DNA of 64,000 nt from assembly GCA_000620205.1 (NCBI GenBank), contig JHVP01000015.1, positions 1-64,000 on the forward strand, in the 5' to 3' direction. The stretch's first letter is position 1; every line of letters begins with the position of its first letter. Both the position numbers and the translations under genes were made by a program. The DNA is from Geodermatophilaceae bacterium URHA0031 (lineage in GTDB: Bacteria; Actinomycetota; Actinomycetes; Mycobacteriales; Geodermatophilaceae). The notes under the pieces are model-generated. The model saw only the letters and a program-made list of their open reading frames with translations. It ran no database searches and had not been told where the DNA came from. This document shows positions 24,137 to 33,022 of this stretch, piece by piece.

Positions 24137-25840
24137 TCAGCGCAGCCGCAGCACCCGCGCGTCCCAGGCGGCCAGCAGCACCGGGTCGGGGGTCGCCAGG
24201 TTCCCCAGCACCAGCTCGGCACCGGCCGCCTCGGGGAGCAGGTCGCCGAGGCGGTACGGCGTACCGCTCACGTTGCAGACCACCAGGAGCGTCTCGCCGT
24301 CCAGCGCGCGGGTGAACGCGTACACGTCGTCGTGCTCGGGCAGCAGCATGGTGAAGTCGCCGCGCTGCACCGTCGGCGAGGAGTGCCGCAGCGCGATCAG
24401 GGCCCGGTGGTGGGCGAGGACCGAGCGGGGATCGTCGCGCTGGGCGGCCGCGTTCCACTCGCGGTGGTCGGGGTTGACCGCGATCCACGGCGTCCCCGTG
24501 GTGAAGCCGGCGTGCTCGGTGGCGTCCCACTGCACCGGGGTGCGGGCGTTGTCCCGGCTGACCGGCCGGACCGCGGCCAGCACCCGCTCCGGGTCCTCAC
24601 CGGCCGCCACGGCCTGGGCGAGGTGGTTCAGCGACTCGACGTCGCGCAGGTCGCCCGGCGTCGCGAACGGGGCGTTGGCCATGCCCAGCTCCTCGCCCTG
24701 GTAGACGTACGGCGTCCCGCGGTGCAGGTGCAGCAGGGTGGCCAGGCAGGTCGCCGAGTCCCGGCGGTGCGCCGGGCTGTCGTCACCGAACCGGGAGACC
24801 GCGCGCGGCTGGTCGTGGTTGTCCCAGTAGAGGGAGTTCCAGCCGACCTCGGCGAGGCCGGCCTGCCACCGGCCGAGGGACGCCTTGAGGTCGCGCATCC
24901 GCAGCGGCCGGGAGTGCCACTTGTCGCCGTCGAAGTCCAGCCCGACGTGCTCGAACTGGAACACCATGTCGACCTCGGCGCGGGCCGGGTCGGTGAACAG
25001 CCGGGCCTGCTCGACGGTCACGCCGGGCATCTCGCCGACGGTGAGCAGCCGCTCCGGCCGCCCGGCGAACACCTCGCGGTGCATCTCCTGCAGGAACTCG
25101 TGGATCCGCGGCCCGCACACGTAGGACGCCGACCCGTCGCCGTACGGGCTGCCGGGCAGCGGTGGCCCGTCGTGCAGCCCGCCGTCCGGGGCGACGTCCT
25201 TGCTGATCATGTTGATGACGTCCATCCGGAAGCCGTCGACCCCCCGGTCCAGCCACCACCGCATCATCGCGTACACCGCCTGGCGGACCTCGGGGTTCTC
25301 CCAGTTCAGGTCCGGCTGGCTGCGGTCGAACAGGTGCAGGAAGTACTCGCCGCTGGGCTCGTCCAGCTCCCAGGTGGGGCCGGAGAAGGCGGACTGCCAG
25401 TTGGTCGGCTCGGCCCCGGGCTCCCCGGCGGTCATCCCGGCGCGCGGCGGCCGCCACCAGTACCAGTCCCGCTTCGGCGACGTCCGGGACGCCCTGCTCT
25501 CGACGAACCACGGGTGCTGGTCGCTGGTGTGGTTGACCACCAGGTCCATGACCAGCTTGATGCCGCGCGCGTGCAGCTCGGCCAGCAGCGCGTCGAACTC
25601 CTCGAGCGTGCCGAAGACCGGGTCGATCGCCTGGTAGTCGCTGATGTCGTAGCCGTTGTCGGCCTGCGGGGAGGCGTAGACGGGGGAGAGCCAGACGACG
25701 TCGACGCCGAGGTCGGTCAGGTGGTCCAGCCGTTGCCGGATGCCACCGAGGTCACCGATCCCGTCGCCGTCGGAGTCCTGGAACGCCCGGGGGTAGACCT
25801 GGTAGACGACGGCGCTGGTCCACCACGGAGTGTCCGACAC
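24137..25840 (-). CDS. GH13 alpha-glucosidase (oligo-1,6-glucosidase/trehalose-phosphate hydrolase type)
   Basis: A 567-residue cytoplasmic alpha-amylase-family enzyme. All four conserved regions are visible: DLVVNHTSDQHPWF, GFRMDVINMI (nucleophile Asp near residue 205), LTVGEMPG (acid/base Glu) and YWDNHDQPRAVSRF (transition-state Asp). It hydrolyses terminal alpha-1,4 or alpha-1,6 glucosidic bonds of short oligosaccharides; the exact linkage cannot be set from motifs. The GTG start at 25840 has AAGAGG upstream. It begins 13 bases after the amidase stop on the same strand, so both may be read from the amidase promoter. Confidence 0.93.
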   Translation of the reverse strand: MSDTPWWTSAVVYQVYPRAFQDSDGDGIGDLGGIRQRLDHLTDLGVDVVWLSPVYASPQADNGYDISDYQAIDPVFGTLEEFDALLAELHARGIKLVMDLVVNHTSDQHPWFVESRASRTSPKRDWYWWRPPRAGMTAGEPGAEPTNWQSAFSGPTWELDEPSGEYFLHLFDRSQPDLNWENPEVRQAVYAMMRWWLDRGVDGFRMDVINMISKDVAPDGGLHDGPPLPGSPYGDGSASYVCGPRIHEFLQEMHREVFAGRPERLLTVGEMPGVTVEQARLFTDPARAEVDMVFQFEHVGLDFDGDKWHSRPLRMRDLKASLGRWQAGLAEVGWNSLYWDNHDQPRAVSRFGDDSPAHRRDSATCLATLLHLHRGTPYVYQGEELGMANAPFATPGDLRDVESLNHLAQAVAAGEDPERVLAAVRPVSRDNARTPVQWDATEHAGFTTGTPWIAVNPDHREWNAAAQRDDPRSVLAHHRALIALRHSSPTVQRGDFTMLLPEHDDVYAFTRALDGETLLVVCNVSGTPYRLGDLLPEAAGAELVLGNLATPDPVLLAAWDARVLRLR

Positions 25841-25853
25841 GTCGTCGATCCTC

Positions 25854-27269
25854 TTACGGCAGCTGCGGGCGCCGCTCGCCGAAACGAGTGGCCTGCTCGA
25901 AGGCGTGGCCGACCTCCAGCACGGTGCGGTCGGCGCGCGGCGCGGCGACGACCTGCAGGCCCACCGGCAGCCCGTCGGGGGTGAAGCCGCCGGGCACCGA
26001 CAGGGCCGGGCAGCCGGTGGCCGAGATCAGCGTGCAGGAGCGCATCCAGCCCAGGTAGTCGTCGAACTCGACCCCGTTCGCCGACGTCGGGTACTCGACC
26101 TCCACCGGGAAGGGCAGCACCTGGGTGGTCGGTGCGAGCAGCACGTCGTAGCGGTCGAAGAACGCGACCACCTGCTCGAACAGCCGGGTGTGCGCGACCT
26201 CCGCGCGGCCGACGTCGGCGCCGGTGAGCTCGGCGCCGCGGGCGGCGTTCCAGCGGATCGTCTCCTTGACCTGGTCGGGGTGCTGCCGGACCAGGTCGCC
26301 GTAGCCGGCCTCGAACAGCCAGGCCCGCAGCACCCCGAAGGCCTCGTCGGCGCCGGTGAGGTCCGGGCAGTCCGCCTCGACCGTCGCACCGAGGTCGGTG
26401 AGGACGCCGAGCGAGGCCTCCAGCGTCGCGGTGATCGCCGGGTCGACCGGCACCCGGCCGCCCAGGTCCGGCGCCCAGGCGATGCGCAGGCCGGTCAGCT
26501 CGGTCGGCAGCGGCGCGGCGAAGGACGCCCCGGGGGCCTCCAGCGAGATCGGCACCCGCGGGTCGGGACCGGCGAGCGCGGACAGCCCGAGGGCCACGTC
26601 GGCGACGGTGCGGCCCATCGGGCCCTGCACCGACAGCTGGGACCAGCCGATGGTGGTCGGGTGGCTGGGCACCCGGCCCGGGGTGGGCCGGAGCCCGACG
26701 ACGTTGCAGAAGGCAGCCGGGTTGCGCAGCGAGCCGCCCATGTCGCTGCCCTCGGCGATCGGCACCAGCCCGGCGGCCAGCGCCGCCGCGCCGCCACCCG
26801 AGGAGCCGCCGGCGGACAGCCCGTGCCGGTAGGGGTTGTGGGTCGCACCGAACAGGGTGTTGAAGGTGTGCGAGCCGGCCGCGAACTCCGGCACGTTGGT
26901 CTTGCCGACCCGGATCGCCCCGGCGGCCCTCAACCGGGCGACGACGAGCTCGTCCTGCGCGGGCACCGTGCCGGCGTGCAGCGGTGAGCCCCACGTCGTC
27001 CGCATGCCGCCGGTGGCGTGGGTGTCCTTGTGCGCGACCGGCAGGCCGTGCAGCGGACCGACCGGCTCACCGGCCGCGAGGCGCGCGTCGGCGGCGTCGG
27101 CGGCCGCCCGAGCGCCCTCGGCGTCGAGGGTGACGATCGCGTTGAGGGCCGGGTTCAGCCGCTCGATCCGGTCGAGGTGCGCGTCCATCAGCTCGCGCGC
27201 CGAGACCTCCCGGTCGCGCAGCAGCGCGGCCAGCTCGGTCGCCGGACGGGTGCAGAGGTCGTCGGCCAT
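25854..27269 (-). CDS. Amidase-signature-family amidase
   Basis: A 471-residue amidase with the complete Ser-cisSer-Lys triad: K81 in PVAHKD, S156 in LSAGGSSGGG and S180 in GSDMGGSLRNPA. The usual GSDTGGS motif has Met in place of Thr. It hydrolyses carboxylic amides; substrate unknown. GatA is unlikely since no gatB or gatC is near. The ATG at 27269 follows TACCGT by 6 bases and lacks a ribosome site, pointing to a leaderless transcript that may extend into the glucosidase gene. Confidence 0.92.
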   Translation of the reverse strand: MADDLCTRPATELAALLRDREVSARELMDAHLDRIERLNPALNAIVTLDAEGARAAADAADARLAAGEPVGPLHGLPVAHKDTHATGGMRTTWGSPLHAGTVPAQDELVVARLRAAGAIRVGKTNVPEFAAGSHTFNTLFGATHNPYRHGLSAGGSSGGGAAALAAGLVPIAEGSDMGGSLRNPAAFCNVVGLRPTPGRVPSHPTTIGWSQLSVQGPMGRTVADVALGLSALAGPDPRVPISLEAPGASFAAPLPTELTGLRIAWAPDLGGRVPVDPAITATLEASLGVLTDLGATVEADCPDLTGADEAFGVLRAWLFEAGYGDLVRQHPDQVKETIRWNAARGAELTGADVGRAEVAHTRLFEQVVAFFDRYDVLLAPTTQVLPFPVEVEYPTSANGVEFDDYLGWMRSCTLISATGCPALSVPGGFTPDGLPVGLQVVAAPRADRTVLEVGHAFEQATRFGERRPQLP

Positions 27270-27275
27270 GCCTGG

Positions 27276-27281
27276 ACGGTA
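27276..27281 (-). promoter_or_regulatory. Leaderless -10 element of the amidase gene
   Basis: TACCGT on the minus strand, 6 bases before the ATG at 27269. Confidence 0.55.
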
Positions 27282-27290
27282 CTGGCTGTC

Positions 27291-28052
27291 TTAGCGCTGA
27301 GGAACCGCAGCGGCCGGGACGACGAGGGTCAACTCGGTCCCCCTGGCGTGTTCCACGTGGAACCCGGCGCGACGGAGCAGGGCCCGGAGCCGGACGACGG
27401 AGTCCGGCTCACCCGTCGTGGTCGCCAGCACCCGCGCCAGCCGCCCCTTGTGGGCCTTGTTGAAGTGGCTCACCACGGCCCGGGTCCCGTCCGGCCGCTC
27501 GCTGAGCACCTGCACGGTGACCGCCCCGGGCACCGGCGCCAGCTCGGCGTAGGCCCCGGACCGCAGGTCGACGACGAGGTCGTCGATGCCGGCCAGCACG
27601 TCGGTGAGCACCGGCTTCCACAGCGACCGCAGGGTCGGGAGCCCGGGCAGCGAGCTGCCGGCGGACAGCCGGTAGGCCGGGACCGCGTCGTCGGCCCGCA
27701 GCACGCCGAACAGGGCCGAGCCGACCGCGAGCCGCGCGTCGGCCCGGCGGCGCTGGGCCCGGGTGAGCGACCGGACGTCGAGCGCGTCGTAGAGGACGCC
27801 GGTGTAGCGCTCGATGGCGGGCATGGTGGGGCTGTCGCGCAGGGCGGCGTTGCGGGCGATCTCGTCGTCCTGCGCGGGGGAGAGGCCGAGGGCCGCACGG
27901 GCCGCGGGCACGTCCCCGGCGAGCGTCACCACCGCGTCGACCAGCTGCGCGCGGAGCGGGGTCAGCTCCGGCGCTGCCAACGCGGCCAGGTCGAGCGGGG
28001 CGCCGTCCCCGCCGGGGTGCTTGGTCTCCGACGGGGGCAGCAGCACGAGCAC
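27291..28052 (-). CDS. yaaA: YaaA-family (DUF328) peroxide stress protein
   Basis: A 253-residue YaaA protein beginning VLVLLPPSETK, the family's N-terminal signature, with YTGVLYDALDV, LFGVLRADDAVPAYRLS and the C-terminal VVSHFNKAHKGRLAR motif. In E. coli YaaA lowers free iron during hydrogen peroxide stress and binds DNA; the mechanism is not settled. GTG 28052 is preferred because TACCGT lies 8 bases upstream (leaderless) and the conserved family start coincides. A longer form from ATG 28133 would add 27 residues unlike the family. Confidence 0.88.
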   Translation of the reverse strand: MLVLLPPSETKHPGGDGAPLDLAALAAPELTPLRAQLVDAVVTLAGDVPAARAALGLSPAQDDEIARNAALRDSPTMPAIERYTGVLYDALDVRSLTRAQRRRADARLAVGSALFGVLRADDAVPAYRLSAGSSLPGLPTLRSLWKPVLTDVLAGIDDLVVDLRSGAYAELAPVPGAVTVQVLSERPDGTRAVVSHFNKAHKGRLARVLATTTGEPDSVVRLRALLRRAGFHVEHARGTELTLVVPAAAVPQR

Positions 28053-28060
28053 GACAGGCC

Positions 28061-28066
28061 ACGGTA
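28061..28066 (-). promoter_or_regulatory. Leaderless -10 element of yaaA
   Basis: TACCGT on the minus strand, 8 bases before GTG 28052. It decides the start of the gene. Confidence 0.5.
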
Positions 28067-28192
28067 CGTGTTCCTCATCCGCCCCACCCGGCACGTCGAG
28101 GGACCGTTCGGACACACTGCGCAGCCGCGTCATCTACCGTCCCCTGGATCGGTGCGCACGGCGTCGACGGGCAGGGCCGGGAGGTGGGAACG

Positions 28193-29041
28193 GTGCTGGT
28201 GCTGGATGGAGCGGCCGTCTCCACCCGCGGGCCGCGCCCGGACAACCAGGACTCGGCGGTCACCGGACCGCTGCTGATCGCCATCGCCGACGGTGTCGGG
28301 GGCAACGTCGGCGGTGCCGTGGCGTCGTCCCTGGTGGTCAACTGGATGGCCCCGCTGGCCTCCGGCAGCGCCGGTGACGGCGCCGACGACCCGGTGCGGG
28401 TGGTGGCCAGCGCGAACGAGCGGATCCGGGCGGCGTACACCGAGCGGCCCCGGCTGCGCACGATGGCGACGACGCTCACCGCCATGCACGTCGACGCCGA
28501 GGGGATCGCCCTCCTGCACATCGGCGACTCCCGCGGGTTCGTGCTGGCCGGGGACGAGCTGACCCAGGTCAGCACCGACCACACGCTGGTCCAGGCGCTC
28601 ATCGACGCAGGGTCGCTCACCCCCGCCGAGGCGCGGGTGCACCCGCAGCGGTCAGCGGTCTACGCGGCGATGCACGGTGCCGACGACGACGTCGCCGCAC
28701 TCGACGTGATCCGGCTCGACGCGCGCCCCGGCGACCGGTTGATGGTCTGCTCCGACGGGCTGTCCGACGTGGTCCCGCCCAGCACGATCCGCGACCTGCT
28801 CGCCTCCGGCAGCCCGGCGCAGGCTGCCGCCGCGCTCCGTGACGCCGCGCTGGCCGGACCGCCGACGGACAACATCACCGTGGTGGTGGCCGACGTCCGC
28901 GAGCCGGTCGCCGGCGAACCGGCCGCTCGGCTCTGCACCGTGGGTGCGGCCGGGGAGCTGCGGGAGGAGACGGCCGAGGCGCTGGAGGCCGTCTGGCCCG
29001 GCCCGGTGCCGGTCGGCCTGGTCCAGCACCGGCCCCGCTAG
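28193..29041 (+). CDS. PP2C-family serine/threonine protein phosphatase
   Basis: A 282-residue PPM/PP2C phosphatase, close in form to bacterial Stp/PstP catalytic domains. The metal-binding motifs are RPDNQDS (Asp), IAIADGVGGN, LLHIGDSRGF, LMVCSDGLSDV and PTDNITVVV. It has no membrane anchor or sensory domain. GTG 28193 is preferred because GGGAGG lies 8 bases before it; GTG 28184 overlaps that site. The stop TAG shares the palindrome CTAG with the stop of the convergent radical SAM gene. No Ser/Thr kinase gene is adjacent, so its partner is unknown. Confidence 0.9.
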   Translation: MLVLDGAAVSTRGPRPDNQDSAVTGPLLIAIADGVGGNVGGAVASSLVVNWMAPLASGSAGDGADDPVRVVASANERIRAAYTERPRLRTMATTLTAMHVDAEGIALLHIGDSRGFVLAGDELTQVSTDHTLVQALIDAGSLTPAEARVHPQRSAVYAAMHGADDDVAALDVIRLDARPGDRLMVCSDGLSDVVPPSTIRDLLASGSPAQAAAALRDAALAGPPTDNITVVVADVREPVAGEPAARLCTVGAAGELREETAEALEAVWPGPVPVGLVQHRPR

Positions 29042-30126
29042 GTCCAGTACAGGAGACGCGCGCCGGGCAGCCGGTCGGCGATGGCCGTGGTGAACCAGCC
29101 GCGCAGCTCGGACATCGTCTCCCGCGGGTACACGTGCTTGACCGAGCCGAACTTGCCGCGCTTGGTGGTGCGGACGTCCTCGTCCATCTCCAGCTTCGTG
29201 CGCGGGTACCAGTCGGTCAGCGTCGCCTTGCTGCCCGGCGTGAACCGGTGGGTGATGCACTCGACGGTCAGGTCGGTGCCCATGGGCAGGGCGGCGGCGA
29301 CGTGGTCGAGCAGCTCGCCGTACTCCTCGCGCCAGCCCTCGCCCGGCATGATCGGGGCGATGGTCAGCCCCACCGGGTAGCCGGCGGCGGCGACCGCGGC
29401 CAGCGCGGCGACGCGCTGCGGGACCGGTGCGGTGGCGCCCTCGAAGCGGCGGGCCACCGAGGCGGCGTTGACCGAGAAACGCAGCCGGGTGCGGCCGGCG
29501 TGCGGCAGGTCGAGCAGCCCGGCGACGTCGTCGAACTTGGTGGTCGCCCGCAGCTGCACCGGACCGGGCCACTCGTGCGTGCCGAAGTGCTCGATCGCCC
29601 GCGCCAGGCCGCCGGTGAGGTGCTCGAGCGCCAGCGGGTCGGTGTAGCAGGACGCCTCGAACGTCGTGCCCTCGTCGCCGCGGTCGGCGGTGCCGGAGGT
29701 GACGGCACCGTGGCCCACGTAGCCGTCGAGGTCGCCGAGCACCTCGTCGAGGTCGGCGAAGACCCGGGTGATCGGCGGGCCGCTCAGCGAGCCGGCCAGG
29801 TAGCAGTACTGGCAGTGGGCGGGGCAGCCCTCGGCCAGGTCGAACCGCCAGTCCGCCGACGGCGGGATCGGCTGGAGCCGGCGCTTGGACGCCGGCGGGA
29901 CGACGACGGCGAGGGTCTGCTTGGCCCGCATGAACGCCGCCCGGTCGCCGTCCCCGCGGAGGTTGGGCAGCCGGTCGCCGCCGAGCAGTTCGATGTCGGA
30001 GACGCCCGCCGCCTCCAGCCGGGCCAGGATGCGCCGGCCGTGCGGGCGTTCGGCGGCCGAACGGGTGACCAGGACGCGGGAGGGGATCCAGAGGCGGGAG
30101 GGGGCGGGTGCGACGGCGGTGGTCAT
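29038..30126 (-). CDS. Spore-photoproduct-lyase-family radical SAM protein
   Basis: A 362-residue radical SAM enzyme. The cluster motif is C-x3-C-x2-C in LAEGCPAHCQYCYLAG, the SPL spacing rather than the usual CxxxCxxC of MoaA (which ends in a longer loop). FEASCYTDPLALEH corresponds to the region of the SPL hydrogen-donor cysteine. True SPL reverts the thymine dimer of spore DNA; in a non-endospore actinobacterium the homologue may repair DNA photoproducts or do something else. ATG 30126 is chosen; a TTG four codons earlier is possible. Its stop overlaps the PP2C gene within CTAG. Confidence 0.85.
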   Translation of the reverse strand: MTTAVAPAPSRLWIPSRVLVTRSAAERPHGRRILARLEAAGVSDIELLGGDRLPNLRGDGDRAAFMRAKQTLAVVVPPASKRRLQPIPPSADWRFDLAEGCPAHCQYCYLAGSLSGPPITRVFADLDEVLGDLDGYVGHGAVTSGTADRGDEGTTFEASCYTDPLALEHLTGGLARAIEHFGTHEWPGPVQLRATTKFDDVAGLLDLPHAGRTRLRFSVNAASVARRFEGATAPVPQRVAALAAVAAAGYPVGLTIAPIMPGEGWREEYGELLDHVAAALPMGTDLTVECITHRFTPGSKATLTDWYPRTKLEMDEDVRTTKRGKFGSVKHVYPRETMSELRGWFTTAIADRLPGARLLYWT

Positions 30127-30165
30127 CGCCTCGTACAACCGCGGCCCGACCGGCGTCCTTCCTGC

Positions 30166-31554
30166 TCAGGCGGCGCGTCGGCGCACCACGTCCCGGTGGG
30201 CCATCAGCGCCCACACCGCGTGCTGCAGGTCCATCCGCTCGCCGTCGGAGGGCAGTGTCGGGGGCAGGTCATCGCGGTGGGGCAGCAGGTCGTCGAGGGG
30301 GTCCCCGGCGGTTCCGCGGGATCGCAGCCGGGTGACCGTCGCGACGTCCCCGGTGTCCCACAGCCTCCGGCCCTCCGGGTCGACCACCACCAGCCGACCC
30401 CGGACGCGGCTGAGCAGCAGGTCGTGGTCGTGCACCAGGCCGTGGCAGACGTCGCAGAGCAGCACCAGGTTCGACACGTCCGTGCGGCCGCCGGCCAACC
30501 AGGAGCGGAGGTGGTGGGCGTGCAACCGCTCGATCCGGGTCTCCTCGCAGCCTGGCCGGGCGCAGCCGCCGTCGCGCACGAGCAGGGCGCGCCGCTGGGC
30601 GCGGGTGGCGTAGCGGCGGGCCCGGCCCTGGGCCAGCACCTGGGCTCCATCGGTGACGATGGCCGTCACCGCGGCATCGCAGGCCAGCCGCCGGGCCTGG
30701 GCCGGGGTCAGCGCGGGGCCGCCCTCCAGCGCCGCACGTCCGGCGGCCTCGTCGTCGGCGAGCACGGCGGCGTCCACCACGACGACCACCTCGCGGCGGG
30801 GTGGGTCGCCGGCCCGTCGGTCGGCCTCGGCTGCGGCAGCGGCCAGCTGGGTGAGCGCCCGGCAGCGCCGTTCGGTGCTGACGGCGAGCGGGACGACCTC
30901 GTCGGTGGTTCCGCCGTCGGCATCCTCGGCACCGGCATCCGACCGCTTCCGGGCCGCGCGCTCGCGGCGGGCGTCCCGCTCGGCGATGCTCTCGACCGCG
31001 GCGAGCAGTTCGGTGCCGTGCTCGGGCTCCATCCGCAGCTGGATGGAGATCATCCCGTCGTCCTCGGTCCACCAGGAGAACCGGCGCCGGTCGCGGACCC
31101 GGCCGGCGTCGACGTCGTCAGCGCGCCGCCAGGCCCGGACGGTGCGCTCGACCTGGGAGGCCGTCGCATGCCGGGCGAACTCGACGAGTTCGGCCTCGGT
31201 CCCCGGTTCGGCGACCCGGGTCAGCGCCCGCACCTTCGAGTACGACAGCTCGCCGGACGCGAACGCCGCCGCGGTGGCGGGCAGCCCGCGCAACGCCCGG
31301 GCCACCCGCACGTGCTGCCGGGCCGTTCCCGGCGTCAAGGCGCACCTCCAGGCCAGCCAGTGCGCGCACGAGGTGATGCCGACGCCGTGCCACCCCCCGC
31401 GCTCGTCGAACTCGGCGACCAGCCGCAGCCAGGCCGACGTCGCGGCGGCCAACTGCACCGCGCCGGCGCAGATCCGGTCGCCGAGCTCCTCCAGCGGCGC
31501 GACACCGCCGGGCTCGGTGGACGGCGGGGACAGGGACGTCGTCGTCTCGATCAC
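30166..31554 (-). CDS. DUF222 / HNH endonuclease-domain protein (13E12-repeat family)
   Basis: A 462-residue protein. The N-terminal 300 residues are the DUF222 region (AEFDERGGWHGVGITSCAHWLAW, TPGTARQHVRVARALRGLP). The C-terminal HNH domain carries a zinc knuckle and active site: CARPGCEETRIERLHAHHL then NLVLLCDVCHGLVHDHD. These proteins occur in many copies per actinobacterial genome and are often mobile within it. Nuclease activity is plausible but the role is unknown. The GTG at 31554 lies 7 bases after TACGTT, again a leaderless pattern. A 24-base palindrome sits 50 bases upstream. Confidence 0.9.
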   Translation of the reverse strand: MIETTTSLSPPSTEPGGVAPLEELGDRICAGAVQLAAATSAWLRLVAEFDERGGWHGVGITSCAHWLAWRCALTPGTARQHVRVARALRGLPATAAAFASGELSYSKVRALTRVAEPGTEAELVEFARHATASQVERTVRAWRRADDVDAGRVRDRRRFSWWTEDDGMISIQLRMEPEHGTELLAAVESIAERDARRERAARKRSDAGAEDADGGTTDEVVPLAVSTERRCRALTQLAAAAAEADRRAGDPPRREVVVVVDAAVLADDEAAGRAALEGGPALTPAQARRLACDAAVTAIVTDGAQVLAQGRARRYATRAQRRALLVRDGGCARPGCEETRIERLHAHHLRSWLAGGRTDVSNLVLLCDVCHGLVHDHDLLLSRVRGRLVVVDPEGRRLWDTGDVATVTRLRSRGTAGDPLDDLLPHRDDLPPTLPSDGERMDLQHAVWALMAHRDVVRRRAA

Positions 31555-31561
31555 GTGTTCG

Positions 31562-31567
31562 AACGTA
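31562..31567 (-). promoter_or_regulatory. Leaderless -10 element of the HNH gene
   Basis: TACGTT on the minus strand, 7 bases before GTG 31554. Confidence 0.5.
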
Positions 31568-31603
31568 GCCGCGACCTCCGACAGAACGGCAGGTCAGCGC
31601 CTC

Positions 31604-31627
31604 CCGACGGTTCCGCGGAACCGTCGG
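31604..31627. repeat. Perfect 24-base palindrome between HNH and VOC genes
   Basis: CCGACGGTTCCG followed directly by CGGAACCGTCGG, fully self-complementary, in the 148-base divergent region. As it lies between two start codons it cannot be a simple terminator for either gene; an operator or a mobile palindromic repeat is more likely. Confidence 0.7.
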
Positions 31628-31702
31628 CGCTCCCTCATGTCGAACATCGGCCGTACGTTCCGTCCCTGGGGTGAACCGACCCGACGAACCGTGGAGGACC
31701 TC

Positions 31703-32146
31703 ATGGCACCCGTACGACGTTTCGACCACGTCGGCATCACCGTCGCCGACCTCGACACGGTGACGGCGTTCTTCGTCGGGCTGGGTCTGGAGGTCGAGGG
31801 GCAGCGGATGGCCGTGGAGGGTGAGTTCCTGGACACCGTCATCGGCATCCCCGACTCCCGCACCGAGATCGTCATGCTGCGGCCGCCCGACGGGGGCACC
31901 CGGCTGGAGCTGTCGAGCTTCGTCCGGCCCGACCACGAGCCGGGTTCGCCCGCCGCTATGGCCAACGAGCTGGGGCTGCGCAACGTGGCCTTCGAGGTCG
32001 ACGACCTCCAGGCGGCCGTCGACCGGCTGGCCGCGGACGGCTACGGCCTGGTCGGCGGCATCGGCCGGTACGAGGACGTCTGGCGGATGGCGTACGTGCG
32101 CGGACCCGAGGGGATCATCGTGTCCCTGGCCGAGCGGGTCGGCTGA
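31703..32146 (+). CDS. VOC-superfamily (glyoxalase/bleomycin-resistance-like) protein
   Basis: A 147-residue VOC protein: FDHVGITVADLDTVTAFFVG at the start, a metal-ligand His in this motif, LRNVAFEVDDLQAAVDRL in the second half and the terminal Glu of YVRGPEGIIVSLAERVG. It resembles small dioxygenase or glyoxalase-like enzymes. Substrate unknown. GGAGG lies 6 bases before the ATG. It is divergent from the HNH gene and convergent with exonuclease III. Confidence 0.87.
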   Translation: MAPVRRFDHVGITVADLDTVTAFFVGLGLEVEGQRMAVEGEFLDTVIGIPDSRTEIVMLRPPDGGTRLELSSFVRPDHEPGSPAAMANELGLRNVAFEVDDLQAAVDRLAADGYGLVGGIGRYEDVWRMAYVRGPEGIIVSLAERVG

Positions 32147-32158
32147 CGCCGACCCGCG

Positions 32159-32962
32159 TCAGTCCGCCAGCTCGACCACGACCGGGGCGTGGTCGCTGGC
32201 GCCCTTGCCCTTGCGCTCCTCGCGGTCGATCCGGGCACCGGTGACCCGGCGGGCGAGCGCGGGGGAGCAGAGCTGGAAGTCGATCCGCATGCCCTCGCGG
32301 CGGGGGAAGCGCAGCTGCGTGTAGTCCCAGTACGTGTAGACCCCGGGGCCCGGCGTGTGCGGCCGGACGACGTCGGTGAAGCCGGCCTCGACCACCCCGC
32401 GGAACGCCGCCCGCTCGGGTTCGCTGACGTGCGTGGAGGAGGAGAACACCGACATGTCCCAGACGTCGTCGTCCTGGGGGGCGATGTTCCAGTCGCCGAC
32501 CAGCGCCACCTGCGCCTCGGCGTCGTCGGTCAGCCAGCCCCCGGCGCTGACCCGCAGCGCTTCCAGCCACTCGAGCTTGTACCGCAGGTGCGGGTCGGTG
32601 AGCGTGCGGCCGTTGGGCACGTAGAGGCTCCACACCCGCACCCCGCCGCAGGTCGCGCCGATCGCCCGGGCCTCCGGGGCGGGCTCCACGCCCTCCTTCG
32701 ACGACCAGGAGGGCATGCCGGGGAAGCCGACCTCGACGTCGGTCAGGCCCACCCGGGACAGCAGCGCGACCCCGTTCCACTGCGAGTGGCCGACGTGCGC
32801 GACGTCGTAACCCAGCGCCCGGAAGCGCTCCTCGGGGAACTGCTCGTCCTTGCACTTGGTCTCCTGCAGCGCCAGGACGTCGACGTCGCTGCGCTGCAGC
32901 CAGGCCTCCACCCGGTCGGCTCGGCTGCGGATGGAGTTGACGTTCCAGGTGGCGAGACGCAC
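32159..32962 (-). CDS. xth: Exodeoxyribonuclease III (AP endonuclease)
   Basis: A 267-residue Mg-dependent nuclease of the Xth/APE1 family, equal to the E. coli length. Motifs in order: ATWNVNSIRSR (Asn), LALQETKCKDEQFP (catalytic Glu), VWSLYVPNGR (Tyr), LVGDWNIAPQDDD (Asp-Asn pair) and GASDHAPVVVEL (Asp-His). It nicks DNA 5' of abasic sites and removes 3' blocks in base excision repair. GTG 32962 is chosen since TAGGGT lies 8 bases upstream and the family starts here; a longer form is open but Arg-rich and improbable. Confidence 0.95.
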   Translation of the reverse strand: MRLATWNVNSIRSRADRVEAWLQRSDVDVLALQETKCKDEQFPEERFRALGYDVAHVGHSQWNGVALLSRVGLTDVEVGFPGMPSWSSKEGVEPAPEARAIGATCGGVRVWSLYVPNGRTLTDPHLRYKLEWLEALRVSAGGWLTDDAEAQVALVGDWNIAPQDDDVWDMSVFSSSTHVSEPERAAFRGVVEAGFTDVVRPHTPGPGVYTYWDYTQLRFPRREGMRIDFQLCSPALARRVTGARIDREERKGKGASDHAPVVVELAD

Positions 32963-32970
32963 GGCTCTCG

Positions 32971-32976
32971 ACCCTA
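32971..32976 (-). promoter_or_regulatory. Leaderless -10 element of xth
   Basis: TAGGGT on the minus strand, 8 bases before GTG 32962. Confidence 0.5.
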
Positions 32977-33022
32977 CGGACACGGTCCGACGGCTCCGGC
33001 GGCGCATAGCGTCCGCACCGCC

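Noticed and set aside
30166-31554. HNH protein as part of an insertion sequence or intein
   Set aside because: No terminal repeats, target duplication or host-gene split seen; it is a free-standing DUF222-HNH gene.
31557-31570. TTCGAAC upstream of the HNH gene as an SOS (LexA) box
   Set aside because: The second half-site at the required spacing is missing.
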